A stretch of DNA of 64,000 nt from Peptoniphilus lacydonensis. GTDB lineage: Bacteria; Bacillota; Clostridia; Tissierellales; Peptoniphilaceae. Positions 7,345 to 16,854 of this stretch are shown piece by piece; position 1 is the first letter of the stretch; each line of letters opens with the position of its first letter. The position numbers and the translations under genes are program-made. Under the pieces are notes generated by a model. It worked only from the letters and a program-made list of their open reading frames with translations. It did not search any database and was not told the origin of the DNA. The DNA lies in contig NZ_FNWF01000003.1 in NCBI RefSeq assembly GCF_900106515.1, forward strand, positions 496,001 to 560,000, read 5' to 3'.

Positions 7345-8619
7345 ATGAACACACAAACTATCACAATTGGATTTTTACTTTTTGCAATAATAATGTTTGC
7401 ATGGGAAAAAATCCCACTATGGGTTACAGCTATGATTGTTGCTGTTGGACTTGTACTTACAAAAATATTAGAACCTAAAGAAGCTTTTTCTGGATTTACA
7501 GACCCAAATGTGCTACTGTTTATGGCTATGTTTATCATTGGAGCTGCATTTTTTGAAACTGGAATGGCTCAACAAGTTGGTAGTCTAGTTACAAAATTTG
7601 CTAAAACCGAAAGGCAACTTATTGCTGCAGTAATGACTATAACGGGGTTAATGTCTGGAATTTTATCAAATACAGGAACTGCAGCAGTTTTAATTCCTGT
7701 TCTTATTGGAATTTCACAATCCACAAAATTTCCAAAATCAAAAATTTTACTGCCACTTGTTTTTGCAGCAGCAATGGGTGGAAATTTAAGTTTAATTGGT
7801 GCCCCTGGTAATATGATTGCTCAGTCAGGTCTTGAAACAATTGGACTTGAATTTGGATTTTTTGAATACGCAAAAATTGGTCTGCCAGTTTTAATCATAG
7901 GTATAATATTTTTTATAACTATTGGTTATAAACTTTTGCCAGACAATGCAGAGAATGAAGATAATGATTCCATTTATTCACAAGAAAAATCCTATGAAGA
8001 TATTCCAAAATGGAAACAATGGACTTCTCTTATAATATTGATTTTAACAGTACTTTCAATGGTTCTTGAAAAACAAATAGGTATTAAACTTTTTATTTCT
8101 GCTTGGGTTGGAGCTTTAATTCTTGTAGTTATGGGAGTTATATCTAGTAAAGATGCAATTAAATCAATTGATATGAACACTATTTTACTTTATGTAGGTT
8201 CTCTTGCTCTTGCATCTGCATTAAAGGAAACCGGAACTGGAGACCTTATAGCAACTACAATTGTGTCGAAGCTAGGAGACAATCCATCTCCAACTACACT
8301 TCTAATTATAATTTTTATAATTTGTGCAACACTTACAAACTTTATGTCAAATACTGCAACAACTGCACTCATGGTCCCAATTTCGCTTTCAATTTCACAG
8401 ACCATAGGAGCAGATCCAAGGGCAGTTTTAATGGCAACAGTTATTGGAGGATCAATGGCTTATGCAACGCCTATTGGTATGCCAGCAAATACTATGGTTT
8501 ATAACATTGGAAAATATAGATTTAAAGACTATGTAAAGTCAGGATTGCCACTTATATTAATTTGTGGAACACTTGCTCTTATTCTTCTTCCTATATTCTT
8601 TCCTTTCTTTCCAAATTAA
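7345..8619 (+). CDS. DASS/SLC13-type anion transporter, probable tartrate or dicarboxylate carrier
   Basis: A 424-residue protein with about 11-12 hydrophobic segments and the two pseudo-symmetric signature regions of the divalent anion:sodium symporter (SLC13/ArsB-like) superfamily: LMSGILSNTGTAAVLIPVLIGI in the first half, and TLTNFMSNTATTALMVPISLSI with AYATPIGMPANTMVYNIGKYRFKDY in the second. The ATG at 7345 is chosen because GGAGG lies six bases upstream and is itself part of an earlier in-frame ATG codon. It is followed 13 bases later by tartrate dehydratase genes, so it probably imports L-tartrate or exchanges it for a C4 dicarboxylate, as TtdT does in E. coli. Substrate is inferred from context. 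Confidence 0.82.
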   Translation: MNTQTITIGFLLFAIIMFAWEKIPLWVTAMIVAVGLVLTKILEPKEAFSGFTDPNVLLFMAMFIIGAAFFETGMAQQVGSLVTKFAKTERQLIAAVMTITGLMSGILSNTGTAAVLIPVLIGISQSTKFPKSKILLPLVFAAAMGGNLSLIGAPGNMIAQSGLETIGLEFGFFEYAKIGLPVLIIGIIFFITIGYKLLPDNAENEDNDSIYSQEKSYEDIPKWKQWTSLIILILTVLSMVLEKQIGIKLFISAWVGALILVVMGVISSKDAIKSIDMNTILLYVGSLALASALKETGTGDLIATTIVSKLGDNPSPTTLLIIIFIICATLTNFMSNTATTALMVPISLSISQTIGADPRAVLMATVIGGSMAYATPIGMPANTMVYNIGKYRFKDYVKSGLPLILICGTLALILLPIFFPFFPN

Positions 8620-8632
8620 AAAGGAGTAAAAA

Positions 8633-9529
8633 ATGAACAAAGAAAATTTAGAAAAGAAATTTATTGATGAAATGTCATCTTTTATTGGAATTGTCAGCAT
8701 GAAACTTCCAAAAGATGTTGAAGACAAATTAAAGGACCTTTCAGAAAAAGAAACGAGTCCTCTTGCAAAAACTATTTTTGAAACAATGAAAAAAAATCAA
8801 GAACTTGCATGGAAAATGAAAAGACCGAGTTGTCAAGATACTGGTGTATTGCAGTTCTTTTGTGAAGTCGGAGAAGACTTCCCTTTCAAATCAAATTTAG
8901 AAAACATTCTAAGAAAAGCAACTTATAAAGCAACAATAGAAATACCACTTAGGCACAATAGCGTTGAAACTTTTAAAGAATATAATACTGGCAAAAACAT
9001 TGGCAAGGGAACGCCAACAATATTTACAAAACTAGTTCCAGGTTCATCCGCAAAAATTTACACATATATGGCAGGTGGAGGATGTTCACTCCCAGGAGCA
9101 GGGATTACTCTTATGCCTGGCGAAGGGTACGAAGCAGTTGTTAAATTCGTTTTAGATAGAATGACTTCTTATGGCTTAAATGCTTGCCCTCCACTTCTCG
9201 TTGGAATTGGAATTGGAACATCTATAGAAACAGCTGCTATAAATTCTAAACTTGCCCTTATGAAAAAAGTTGGTGATCACAACAATGATGAAAGAGCAAA
9301 AGATTTAGAAAAAAGGCTTGAAGACGGAATTAATAAAATTGGAATCGGTCCACAGGGCTTTGGTGGTGAAAATTCTGTAATGGGTGTAAATATTGTAAAT
9401 ACAGCTAGACATCCAAGTGTTCTTTCAGTTGCACTTAATGTAGGTTGTTGGTCCCACAGAAGAGGAATTATTTTATTAGATAAAGATATGAATTATGAAA
9501 TACTAAGTCACGAAGGGATAGAGTTATGA
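8633..9529 (+). CDS. ttdA: L(+)-tartrate dehydratase alpha subunit (class I fumarase family)
   Basis: A 298-residue alpha subunit of the [4Fe-4S] hydratase family. Motifs include [51 protein letters not shown] and [10 protein letters not shown]; the conserved cysteines of CQDTG, NACPP and GCWSHRRG are the cluster ligand candidates. From memory the sequence follows E. coli TtdA closely along its length (for example [30 protein letters not shown]). With TtdB it would convert L(+)-tartrate to oxaloacetate plus water in the cytoplasm, an oxygen-sensitive reaction suited to an anaerobe. The start has an AAGGAG site. Fumarase activity is the alternative, since the families are homologous. Confidence 0.85.
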   Translation: MNKENLEKKFIDEMSSFIGIVSMKLPKDVEDKLKDLSEKETSPLAKTIFETMKKNQELAWKMKRPSCQDTGVLQFFCEVGEDFPFKSNLENILRKATYKATIEIPLRHNSVETFKEYNTGKNIGKGTPTIFTKLVPGSSAKIYTYMAGGGCSLPGAGITLMPGEGYEAVVKFVLDRMTSYGLNACPPLLVGIGIGTSIETAAINSKLALMKKVGDHNNDERAKDLEKRLEDGINKIGIGPQGFGGENSVMGVNIVNTARHPSVLSVALNVGCWSHRRGIILLDKDMNYEILSHEGIEL

Positions 9530-10134
9530 GTAAAAAAATTTTAACAACACCGATATCATATGAAGATATCAAGCATTTAAAAATTGGAGATATAATTTAT
9601 TTATCTGGAAGAATGGTAACTTGTAGAGATGTTGCTCATAGAAGAGTAATAGAAGAAGGACTAGAACTTCCAGTAGATATAAAAGACAAAGCTATACTAC
9701 ACGCAGGACCAATAATATCAGAAAAAAATGGAAAATATGAAATGATTTCTGTTGGCCCCACTACTTCAATGAGAATGGAAAAGTTTGAAGAAAAATTTAT
9801 AGAAAAGACTGGCGTCAAAATAATAATTGGCAAAGGTGGTATGGGCGAAGGTACTGCCAGAGGTTGTAAAAAAAATAAAGCAATCCATGTTGTTATCCCA
9901 GCAGGAAACGCAGTATGGGCAGCTACTAGAGTTAAAGAAATTGTAGATGCAAAGTGGACAGATTTAGGAATGCCCGAAACCCTTTGGGTTTGCGATGTGG
10001 AAGAATTTGGTCCATTAATAGTCTCTATTGATAGTAAAGGAAACAATATCTTCGAGCAAAATAAAGTTATTTATAACGAGAGAAAAATGGATGTTTATAA
10101 AGATATCACCGAACACGTTCAATATATAAAGTAA
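9526..10134 (+). CDS. ttdB: L(+)-tartrate dehydratase beta subunit
   Basis: A 202-residue beta subunit overlapping the alpha gene by four bases (ATGA). It begins [20 protein letters not shown] and contains [45 protein letters not shown] and [20 protein letters not shown]. This tracks the length (201) and sequence of E. coli TtdB more closely than the shorter fumarase beta subunits. It pairs with TtdA to form the active heterotetramer. No terminator is obvious after it and the next 214 bases hold no gene, so transcription might continue into the TetR gene. Confidence 0.85.
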   Translation: MSKKILTTPISYEDIKHLKIGDIIYLSGRMVTCRDVAHRRVIEEGLELPVDIKDKAILHAGPIISEKNGKYEMISVGPTTSMRMEKFEEKFIEKTGVKIIIGKGGMGEGTARGCKKNKAIHVVIPAGNAVWAATRVKEIVDAKWTDLGMPETLWVCDVEEFGPLIVSIDSKGNNIFEQNKVIYNERKMDVYKDITEHVQYIK

Positions 10135-10348
10135 TTTATAAGAGTATCCGTTAAATAAAGTTCCTGACTTTTCAATTATACATATAAAAATACCCTATAT
10201 CTCAAAACTAGGAATTTGAAATTGATTTTAACTCACAGAAATAGTTATATTAAAAATTATAAAATTATTTATTATCTTATCTCTTTTAATAATTAATAAA
10301 TTGGGAAAATATATAATATATAACTTTATTCTAATAAGGGGAATTTAT

Positions 10349-10939
10349 ATGCCAAAAAATTATACTAAAGATTTAATACGAAAAGAATTTATAAATCTTT
10401 TAAATAAAAAACAATTACATAATATTACTGTAACTGAACTAGCTAAGCAATGTAAAATTGAAAGAAAGACTTTTTATTATCATTATGAAAATTTACCTCA
10501 ATTGATTAAGGAAATTTTTGATGAAGAACTTGAAAGGGTAATTGAGGAGTTCAATGAGACCTTATCATGGGAAGAGAGTTTTATTTTAGCTGCTAAATTT
10601 ATTTTAGATAACAAAAAAGTTGTCAAGCATATGTATGAATCTGATTATAAGATTGAATTGGAAAAATATATTTTTTCGATTTCAGGAGAAATAATGAGGA
10701 AATATGTAAGAAGAGTTGCTGTGGATACTAAGGCAAAGAAAATTGATATAAAACTAATTGCTTATTTTTATCAATGTGCTCTAAGTTCTTCTTTGATTCA
10801 ATGGGTAGCGACTGACATGAAGACAGATCCAAAGGCTATTGCACGCAGAATAGGAGAGCTAATGGACGGTAATATTTTGTTATCTTTAAAGAGAAGTGAG
10901 AAGCTAAAAGAGTTTACCCAAAACTTTGATGTTGGGTAA
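10349..10939 (+). CDS. TetR-family regulator (DhaS-like)
   Basis: A 196-residue regulator. The N-terminal helix-turn-helix reads ITVTELAKQCKIERKTFYYHYENLPQL (about residues 25-52), the standard TetR pattern; the remaining helices form a ligand/dimer domain of the type seen in DhaS-like members. The start at 10349 is chosen because AAGGGG lies at proper spacing; an upstream in-frame start lacks a site. It is immediately upstream of oleate hydratase and probably controls it, with fatty acids as plausible effectors (inference). Its 3' end contains repeated ACCC motifs that could be its own binding site. Confidence 0.82.
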   Translation: MPKNYTKDLIRKEFINLLNKKQLHNITVTELAKQCKIERKTFYYHYENLPQLIKEIFDEELERVIEEFNETLSWEESFILAAKFILDNKKVVKHMYESDYKIELEKYIFSISGEIMRKYVRRVAVDTKAKKIDIKLIAYFYQCALSSSLIQWVATDMKTDPKAIARRIGELMDGNILLSLKRSEKLKEFTQNFDVG

Positions 10940-10950
10940 AATTACCCCAA
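10913..10950. promoter_or_regulatory. Candidate TetR operator: three alternating ACCCAA repeats
   Basis: TTTACCCAA (10913-10921), TTGGGTAAA (10932-10940) and TTACCCCAA (10942-10950) alternate in direction. The first two are perfect 9-base inverted arms with a 10-base spacer. They span the tetR stop codon, about 90 bases upstream of the oleate hydratase start. They could be an operator or two mutually exclusive RNA hairpins. Confidence 0.45.
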
Positions 10951-11037
10951 ATGTCCTCTTTTGAGAGATGATACTTTATCAAAATAATGGTTTAATGAAT
11001 ATAGAAGGAAGATAAAGGACTATATAAGGAGGATGTT

Positions 11038-12831
11038 ATGGAACTTAAAACTCATGATAAAAGACTTAAATTAACTAATGGAGATTTTCAAAGATTAGTT
11101 AAAGCTAGAAAACCAGAAGGTATTGAAGAAAAATCTGCATATCTAGTTGGAACAGGAATTGCAGCTTTAACTGCAGCCTGCTTTTTAATTAGAGATGCAC
11201 ATATGGACGGTAAAAAAATTACTTTCTTAGAACAATTAGATATCCCTGGTGGTTCACTTGACGGTGAATACATGGATACTAGAGGATATGTTGCTCGTGG
11301 TGGTAGAGAAACTGGAGCTCACTTCGAATGTCTATGGGATATTTGGAGTTCTATCCCAAGCTTAGAAGACCCAGAAATGAGTGTTTTAGACGATTATTTC
11401 TACACTAACTACGACGATCCAAACTTTAGTAATTGCCGTATAACTCACAAACAAGGTGAACGTTATGACGATGGTAAATTTAATCTAACTCAAGATCAAG
11501 TTAAAGAAATTGCTGAACTTTGCATGACTCAAGATGAACTACTAGAAGATAAGGCTATTGAAGATATTTTTTCAGATGGTCTTCTAAATTCAGATTTCTG
11601 GACTTTATGGAGAACAATGTTTGCTTTTGAAAATTGGCACTCTGCTTTAGAAATGAAATTATATTTAAATCGTTTCATCCACCACGTAGGCGGTCTAACT
11701 GATTTATCAGCACTTAGAGTTACAAGATATGACCAATACAATTCAATTGTAAAACCTATGGTTAAATATCTTGAAAATCACGGATGTAAATTCCAATACA
11801 ATATTAAGGTAACTGATGTTGATTTTGATATTTCAGAAAATAAAAAGGTTGCTACAAAAATAATTGCTGAAGATAAAGATGGAAATGATAAGTCAATTGA
11901 TTTGACAGAAAATGATTTATTATTCATTACAAATGGTTCTATGACTGAAAATTCTAGTTATGGAGATGACAACACAGCAGCTGAACTTTCAGATGAACAA
12001 AGTGGTTGTTGGGAAATGTGGAAAAATATTGCTAAAAAATCTGATGATTTTGGACATCCAGAAGTTTTCTGTTCTGATGTAGAAAAGAGTAACTGGGAGT
12101 CTTGTACAGTAACTTGTCACGATGAATCAGTTCCAAAATATATTGAAAAAATTACAAAGAGAAGCCCTTATGGTGGAAAAACTGTAACAGGTGGTATTGT
12201 AACTTGTGTTGATTCAAGCTGGTTAATGTCTTGGACAATTAATAGACAAGGCCAATATCCAGAACAACCTGAAAATGATGTTTGTGTTTGGATTTACGGA
12301 TTATTTACAGATGTAGAAGGTGACTTCATCAAAAAGAAAATGAGAGATTGTACTGGTAAAGAAATTACAAAAGAATGGTTATTCCACATTGGTGTACCCG
12401 TAAATGAAATTGATGCACTTGCTGAAACATGTACAGCAGTTCCAGTTATGATGCCATATATAACATCACAATTTATGCCTAGAAAATCTGGAGATAGACC
12501 ATATGTAGTTCCAAAGGGTGGAGTAAACTTTGCATTCTTAGGACAATTTGCAGAAACTCTTGATGCTCCAGGAAGAGATACAGTATTTACAACAGAATAT
12601 TCTGGAAGAACAGCTATGGAAGCAGTTTATGTTCTTTGCGGAGTAGAAAAAGCTGTACCGGAAGTATTCGCATCAAGATATGATTTAAGATACCTTCTAA
12701 ATGGAATGGTTTCTTTATCAGATGGTAAAAAACCTGAACTTCCACTTAGCCCATTACAAAAGATGAAAGTTGCAAAACTTATTAAGGGAACAGATATAGA
12801 AGAAATGCTAAAAGAATTTAATATAATTTAG
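11038..12831 (+). CDS. ohyA: Oleate hydratase
   Basis: A 597-residue flavoprotein of the oleate hydratase (formerly MCRA) family. The FAD-binding region includes AYLVGTGIAALTAACFLI (about 34-51) and FLEQLDIPGGSLDGEY. RGYVARGGRETGAHFECLWD carries the conserved acidic region, and the middle and end (GGIVTCVDSSWLMSWTINRQ, PYITSQFMPR, GQFAETLDAPGRDTVFTTEYSGRTAMEAVY) match the family. It adds water to the cis-9 double bond of oleate giving 10-hydroxystearate, usually peripheral to the membrane, and detoxifies host or dietary fatty acids. Full family length. The start has AAGGAGG with ideal spacing. A TetR gene precedes it and a strong terminator follows. Confidence 0.95.
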   Translation: MELKTHDKRLKLTNGDFQRLVKARKPEGIEEKSAYLVGTGIAALTAACFLIRDAHMDGKKITFLEQLDIPGGSLDGEYMDTRGYVARGGRETGAHFECLWDIWSSIPSLEDPEMSVLDDYFYTNYDDPNFSNCRITHKQGERYDDGKFNLTQDQVKEIAELCMTQDELLEDKAIEDIFSDGLLNSDFWTLWRTMFAFENWHSALEMKLYLNRFIHHVGGLTDLSALRVTRYDQYNSIVKPMVKYLENHGCKFQYNIKVTDVDFDISENKKVATKIIAEDKDGNDKSIDLTENDLLFITNGSMTENSSYGDDNTAAELSDEQSGCWEMWKNIAKKSDDFGHPEVFCSDVEKSNWESCTVTCHDESVPKYIEKITKRSPYGGKTVTGGIVTCVDSSWLMSWTINRQGQYPEQPENDVCVWIYGLFTDVEGDFIKKKMRDCTGKEITKEWLFHIGVPVNEIDALAETCTAVPVMMPYITSQFMPRKSGDRPYVVPKGGVNFAFLGQFAETLDAPGRDTVFTTEYSGRTAMEAVYVLCGVEKAVPEVFASRYDLRYLLNGMVSLSDGKKPELPLSPLQKMKVAKLIKGTDIEEMLKEFNII

Positions 12832-12888
12832 TATTATTAAAAATAAAATTGTTGCAGTATAATTACGCTGCCCTATAATCTTAGATTA

Positions 12889-12927
12889 ACTACCAGAGAA
12901 ATTATAAACTATCTCTGGTAGTTTTTT
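12889..12927 (+). terminator. Terminator of oleate hydratase
   Basis: ACTACCAGAGA (12889-12899) and TCTCTGGTAGT (12912-12922) form a perfect 11-bp stem with a T-run. Confidence 0.93.
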
Positions 12928-13237
12928 ATCTAAATTTTTATTTTAAGCAAAAGCTTTTTAATTTCTATTTAGCTTTTATTAATTTAATACTATTAGATAT
13001 ACCTATATTTATAAATCTTTTATAAAAAATCGACTTTCAAAAACCAACTTTCGGAAATCAATTCATATTTTCTATTTTAAATTATCCAATTACTTTTAAA
13101 ATTTTAAAGAATTTTCTGTATTGTGGAATATTTTTTCTTGTCCTTTATAGCATCTCTCTTATAAAAATTAAATCAGTTACTTTGCTTGATAAAATCTATA
13201 AAATTTTTCTTCATCACTTTTATATCAAAAGTTTCAT
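12928..13237. other. Convergent intergenic region, no gene seen
   Basis: About 310 AT-rich bases between the oleate hydratase terminator and the end of the minus-strand ABC exporter. No ORF with a ribosome site and no clear hairpin plus T-run for the exporter were found. Confidence 0.4.
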
Positions 13238-14983
13238 TTACTCTAATCTTCCTCCTTTTGTATAAAGGTTGTAATAATAATCTTTTCTATCCATTAACTC
13301 TTTATGGCTTCCTCTTTCTATAATTCCATCCTTTGTCATTACAATTATTAAATCTGCATTTTGCACTGTTGTAAGTCTATGTGCAATAGTAATTGTAGTC
13401 CTTCCTTTGGAAAGTTTTTCTATGGAATCTTGTACAATTATTTCACTTTTATTGTCTAGAGCAGACGTTGCTTCATCTAAAATTAATATTGGTGGATTTT
13501 TTAGAAAAACTCTTGCAATAGAAATTCTTTGTTTTTGTCCTCCTGATAATTTTACACCCCTCTCTCCAACATAGGTGTCAAATCCGTCAGGTAAATTTTT
13601 TATAAATTCATAGGCTCCTGCAAGTTTTGCTGCTTCAATTATTTCTCCATCACTTGCGTCACTTTTTCCATATCCAATATTGTCTTTCACAGTTCCTGAA
13701 AATAAATATACATCTTGTTGCACTATTCCAATATTTTCTCTTAATGATTTTATTTTTATATCACGTACATCAATACCATCTACATTTACAGAACCACTGT
13801 CTACATCATAAAATCTTGGTATTAAATTACAAATTGTAGTCTTTCCTGCTCCACTGGGTCCAACAATTGCAAGCTTTTCTCCAGGAGTTATATCAACACT
13901 AAAGTTTTCTAAAACTTTTTCTCCACCTTCTCCATAACTAAAATAAACATTCTTAAAGGAAATTTCTCCTCTCACATTTTTTATTTCTTTTGCATTTTTT
14001 CTATCCTTTATGTCAGATTCAACAGACATAATTTCTGCAAACCTTTCAATTCCAGTCATTCCTTTTTGAAACTGTTCTGTGAATTCTATAATTCTTCTCA
14101 CAGTTGCAAGAAGTGATTGCACATACATTACATAGACAATCAAATCTTCTGGTCCAATTTCCCTCTTCATAAGGAAATATCCGCCACTTGCTATCAGGAT
14201 AAGATACATCAAACCATCAAAAACTCTGTTAATTGTATTAAATCCTGCCATTGATTTGTAATATCTCTTTTTGATGTTTAAAAATTTATCATTTTCATTC
14301 ATAAATTTTTCGTTTTCAACATCTTCATTGGCAAAAGATTTTACAACTTTTATTCCTAGTAAAGAGTCTTCTATGGAAGAGTTCAAATGGCCAATGTGAA
14401 CTCTTTGATCTTTTTGTGCTTCACGCATTTTCTTTCTAAATCTTCCTGAGAAAAATATCATAAGAGGAATCATAATATAAATCAAAAGAGTCATCTTCAC
14501 ATTTATATTTAAAAGAATAATTAAAGATACTAGTATTTTTATTGCCCCAATAAAATATTCTTCTGGACAGTGATGTGCAAATTCTGTTATGTCAAAAAGG
14601 TCATTTGTAATTCTTGACATTATAACTCCGACTTTTGTTTCGTTGTAAAAAGTATCAGAAAGAGTTTGAAGATGCGAATATAAATCACGCCTCATATCTG
14701 TTTCTATTCTCGCACCCATTATGTGCCCAATACTTGTCATAAAATACTGAGCAATTATTTCCACAATTTTTATTGCAATATATATAAGAGAAAGTTTTAA
14801 TACAAAATCAAAAGTAATAGATTCTAAATCTTTCATCCCTCTATTTGTAAGTGCTCTTAGAATTAATGGCAAGATCATTTCACTTGCAGTTGTAAAGGCT
14901 GCACAAAATAAATCTAAAAACAAAGTCAATTTATACTTATAAAAATATGGCATTACTTTTTTTATTAAATTTCTATTCTTCAT
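13238..14983 (-). CDS. ABC exporter, fused membrane and ATPase domains
   Basis: A 581-residue half-transporter of the MsbA/BmrA type. Six membrane helices occupy about residues 1-310. The nucleotide-binding domain (about 340-575) has Walker A GPSGAGKTT, Q-loop GIVQQDVYLFSGTVKDNIGYG, signature KLSGGQKQRISIARVFL, Walker B ILILDEATSALD and H-loop TIAHRL. All catalytic elements are intact, so a homodimer could work as a drug, lipid or peptide exporter; the substrate is unknown. It is monocistronic and divergent from murJ. The start ATG is preceded by AGGAGG. Confidence 0.88.
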   Translation of the reverse strand: MKNRNLIKKVMPYFYKYKLTLFLDLFCAAFTTASEMILPLILRALTNRGMKDLESITFDFVLKLSLIYIAIKIVEIIAQYFMTSIGHIMGARIETDMRRDLYSHLQTLSDTFYNETKVGVIMSRITNDLFDITEFAHHCPEEYFIGAIKILVSLIILLNINVKMTLLIYIMIPLMIFFSGRFRKKMREAQKDQRVHIGHLNSSIEDSLLGIKVVKSFANEDVENEKFMNENDKFLNIKKRYYKSMAGFNTINRVFDGLMYLILIASGGYFLMKREIGPEDLIVYVMYVQSLLATVRRIIEFTEQFQKGMTGIERFAEIMSVESDIKDRKNAKEIKNVRGEISFKNVYFSYGEGGEKVLENFSVDITPGEKLAIVGPSGAGKTTICNLIPRFYDVDSGSVNVDGIDVRDIKIKSLRENIGIVQQDVYLFSGTVKDNIGYGKSDASDGEIIEAAKLAGAYEFIKNLPDGFDTYVGERGVKLSGGQKQRISIARVFLKNPPILILDEATSALDNKSEIIVQDSIEKLSKGRTTITIAHRLTTVQNADLIIVMTKDGIIERGSHKELMDRKDYYYNLYTKGGRLE

Positions 14984-15075
14984 TTTTCCTCCTATTTGTA
15001 ATTTTTTTAATTTTCTATTTTACATTCATAATAACACAAAAAAACTTTTCTTTGAATTAGAAAGAAGCCCTTTAC

Positions 15076-15104
15076 TTGACATAAAATTTTAAACAAATTA
15101 TAAT
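15076..15104 (+). promoter_or_regulatory. Consensus promoter of murJ
   Basis: TTGACA (15076-15081) and TATAAT (15099-15104) with a 17-base spacer: a perfect sigma-A promoter. Transcription should start near 15111, which rules out an upstream in-frame TTG at 15105 as the start codon of murJ. Confidence 0.9.
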
Positions 15105-15131
15105 TTGAGAAGATATAAAGGAGTTTTTAAA

Positions 15132-16733
15132 TTGGAAAATAAAAGTAATACAGGCTCAAAAATTGCAAAGTCAACTCTTGCAATAATAATCTTTTCATTA
15201 ATAGGAAAACTTTTTGGTTTTTTTAGAGAGTCTTTAACTGCAAATGTCTTTGGTGCAGGAACTGAAATGGACGCCTTTTCTCTTGCACAAGCTGCAACTG
15301 CAATGATTGCAGGTTTTGTAACTCAAGCTATTGCAACAACTTATATACCATCAGTTCAAAAAGCTGAACTAGATTATGGTAAAAACCAAAAAAATTATTT
15401 TACTAATAATTTATTATCAATTGCCTCACTTGTATCCTTTGTACTTATCATCCTTGGTATAATTTTTCCAAGGCAAATTGCATACTTAACAGCATCCCAA
15501 GCTGATAAAGAAACTTATGATATTGTTGTTAAATTAATTCAAGTTGGGATGCCAGTAGTATTATTTTCATCATGGGTTGGGGTAATGGAAGGATATTTGC
15601 AACATGGTGGCAAATTTGCTGCAGCTGGTGCAATAGCAATTCCTCTAAACTTAACATATATAATATATTTAGCATTATTTTCTCGTCATGTTGGTATAAT
15701 AGGGCTTACAATTTCATCTGTACTAGGAATACTTGCAGAATTTTTATTTTTACTTCCTCATGCAATGAAAATCGGTTACAAACCTAAATTTGTCTTGGAT
15801 TTTAAAGATGAATATGTAAAAGAAGCAATAACTCTTGCTCTTCCTGTTTTTGTTTCTGTATCTATAAATGATATAAACACACTTGTAAATAGATCTTTGG
15901 CTTCTGGAATGGGTAGAGGAGCTGCTTCAATTTTATATTATGCGAATAAAATGAACACAATGATTATTGGTATTTTTATAACTGCAATAACTGCAACAAT
16001 TTTTCCAGTACTAACAAGGACACTTGGTCAGGGAAATATGCGTGACGGAAAAAAAGTTATGAATGCATCAATAAAATCAGTTTTATTTTTAACTGTTCCT
16101 GCAACTGTGGGGCTAATAGTATTGGCAAGACCAATTATAGAAATTGCCTTTGTGCGTGGAGCTTTTACTCCAGAAAATGGGATTGCGGCAACTTCTACGC
16201 TTAGATTTTATTCACTCTCACTTATTTCTATATCATTAATAAATGTATTAAATAGAATTTATTATTCCGTTGATGACACAAAGACTCCATTTTATGTTGG
16301 AGTTGTAAATGTGGCAATAAATGTTGGGCTAAACCTCTTAGTTGCAAGACACTTTGGCACAAATGGACTTGCTGCATCAGTTTCAATTGCAACTATGATA
16401 GCAGTTTTTATTTCATTTATACTTTTAAAGAAAAAAATTGGAAATCTTGGAGTAAAATCCTATATAAAAGCACTTGTTAAAGCATTAATGGCATCTTCTG
16501 TTATGGGACTTGTTACGCTTGCCTACTTCCCTTATGAAAAATTAATTATTTCTTTTGCTAGTGGTGGTATGCAAACACTTTTGCGTTTGATTCTTTTAAT
16601 AATTATAGTAGCAATTGCCGCTGTTATTTATTTAATTTGTCTATATTACTTGGGTGTTCGCGAAGTTAGAGATGTTGTGCCTATTTTAAAAGGAAAAATA
16701 GAAAATAGGAAACAAAGAAAGTTAGAAAATTAA
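15132..16733 (+). CDS. murJ: Lipid II flippase MurJ (MviN)
   Basis: A 533-residue protein with about 14 hydrophobic segments. The N-terminal KSTLAIIIFSLIGKLFGFFRESLTANVFGAGTEMDAFSLAQ carries the MurJ family arginine/glutamate region (FREs, FGAG.EMDAF). GVMEGYLQHGGKF and NRIYYSVDDTKTPF are further family landmarks. It flips lipid II across the membrane for peptidoglycan synthesis. The start is a TTG at 15132, selected because AAAGGAG lies eight bases upstream and the transcript begins at about 15111. It is transcribed alone from a perfect promoter. Confidence 0.92.
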   Translation: MENKSNTGSKIAKSTLAIIIFSLIGKLFGFFRESLTANVFGAGTEMDAFSLAQAATAMIAGFVTQAIATTYIPSVQKAELDYGKNQKNYFTNNLLSIASLVSFVLIILGIIFPRQIAYLTASQADKETYDIVVKLIQVGMPVVLFSSWVGVMEGYLQHGGKFAAAGAIAIPLNLTYIIYLALFSRHVGIIGLTISSVLGILAEFLFLLPHAMKIGYKPKFVLDFKDEYVKEAITLALPVFVSVSINDINTLVNRSLASGMGRGAASILYYANKMNTMIIGIFITAITATIFPVLTRTLGQGNMRDGKKVMNASIKSVLFLTVPATVGLIVLARPIIEIAFVRGAFTPENGIAATSTLRFYSLSLISISLINVLNRIYYSVDDTKTPFYVGVVNVAINVGLNLLVARHFGTNGLAASVSIATMIAVFISFILLKKKIGNLGVKSYIKALVKALMASSVMGLVTLAYFPYEKLIISFASGGMQTLLRLILLIIIVAIAAVIYLICLYYLGVREVRDVVPILKGKIENRKQRKLEN

Positions 16734-16823
16734 TATTTTGAAAAGAACTTGGGAAACTGAGTTCTTTTTAATTTAAAACTTTTTAATTTTTTAATTAATT
16801 AAAGTAGTTATTTTATATTTAAG

Positions 16824-16832
16824 TGGTATAAT
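16824..16832 (+). promoter_or_regulatory. Extended -10 promoter of the membrane-anchored charged protein gene
   Basis: TGGTATAAT (16824-16832) is an extended -10 element just upstream of GGAGGTG and the ATG at 16855; no good -35 is visible. Confidence 0.5.
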
Positions 16833-16854
16833 ATAAATAATTGGAGGTGCTGAA

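Noticed and set aside
8633-10134. Class I fumarase alpha and beta subunits
   Set aside because: Sequence and lengths (298 and 202) follow TtdA/TtdB more closely, and a DASS transporter precedes them. Fumarase remains possible and is noted.
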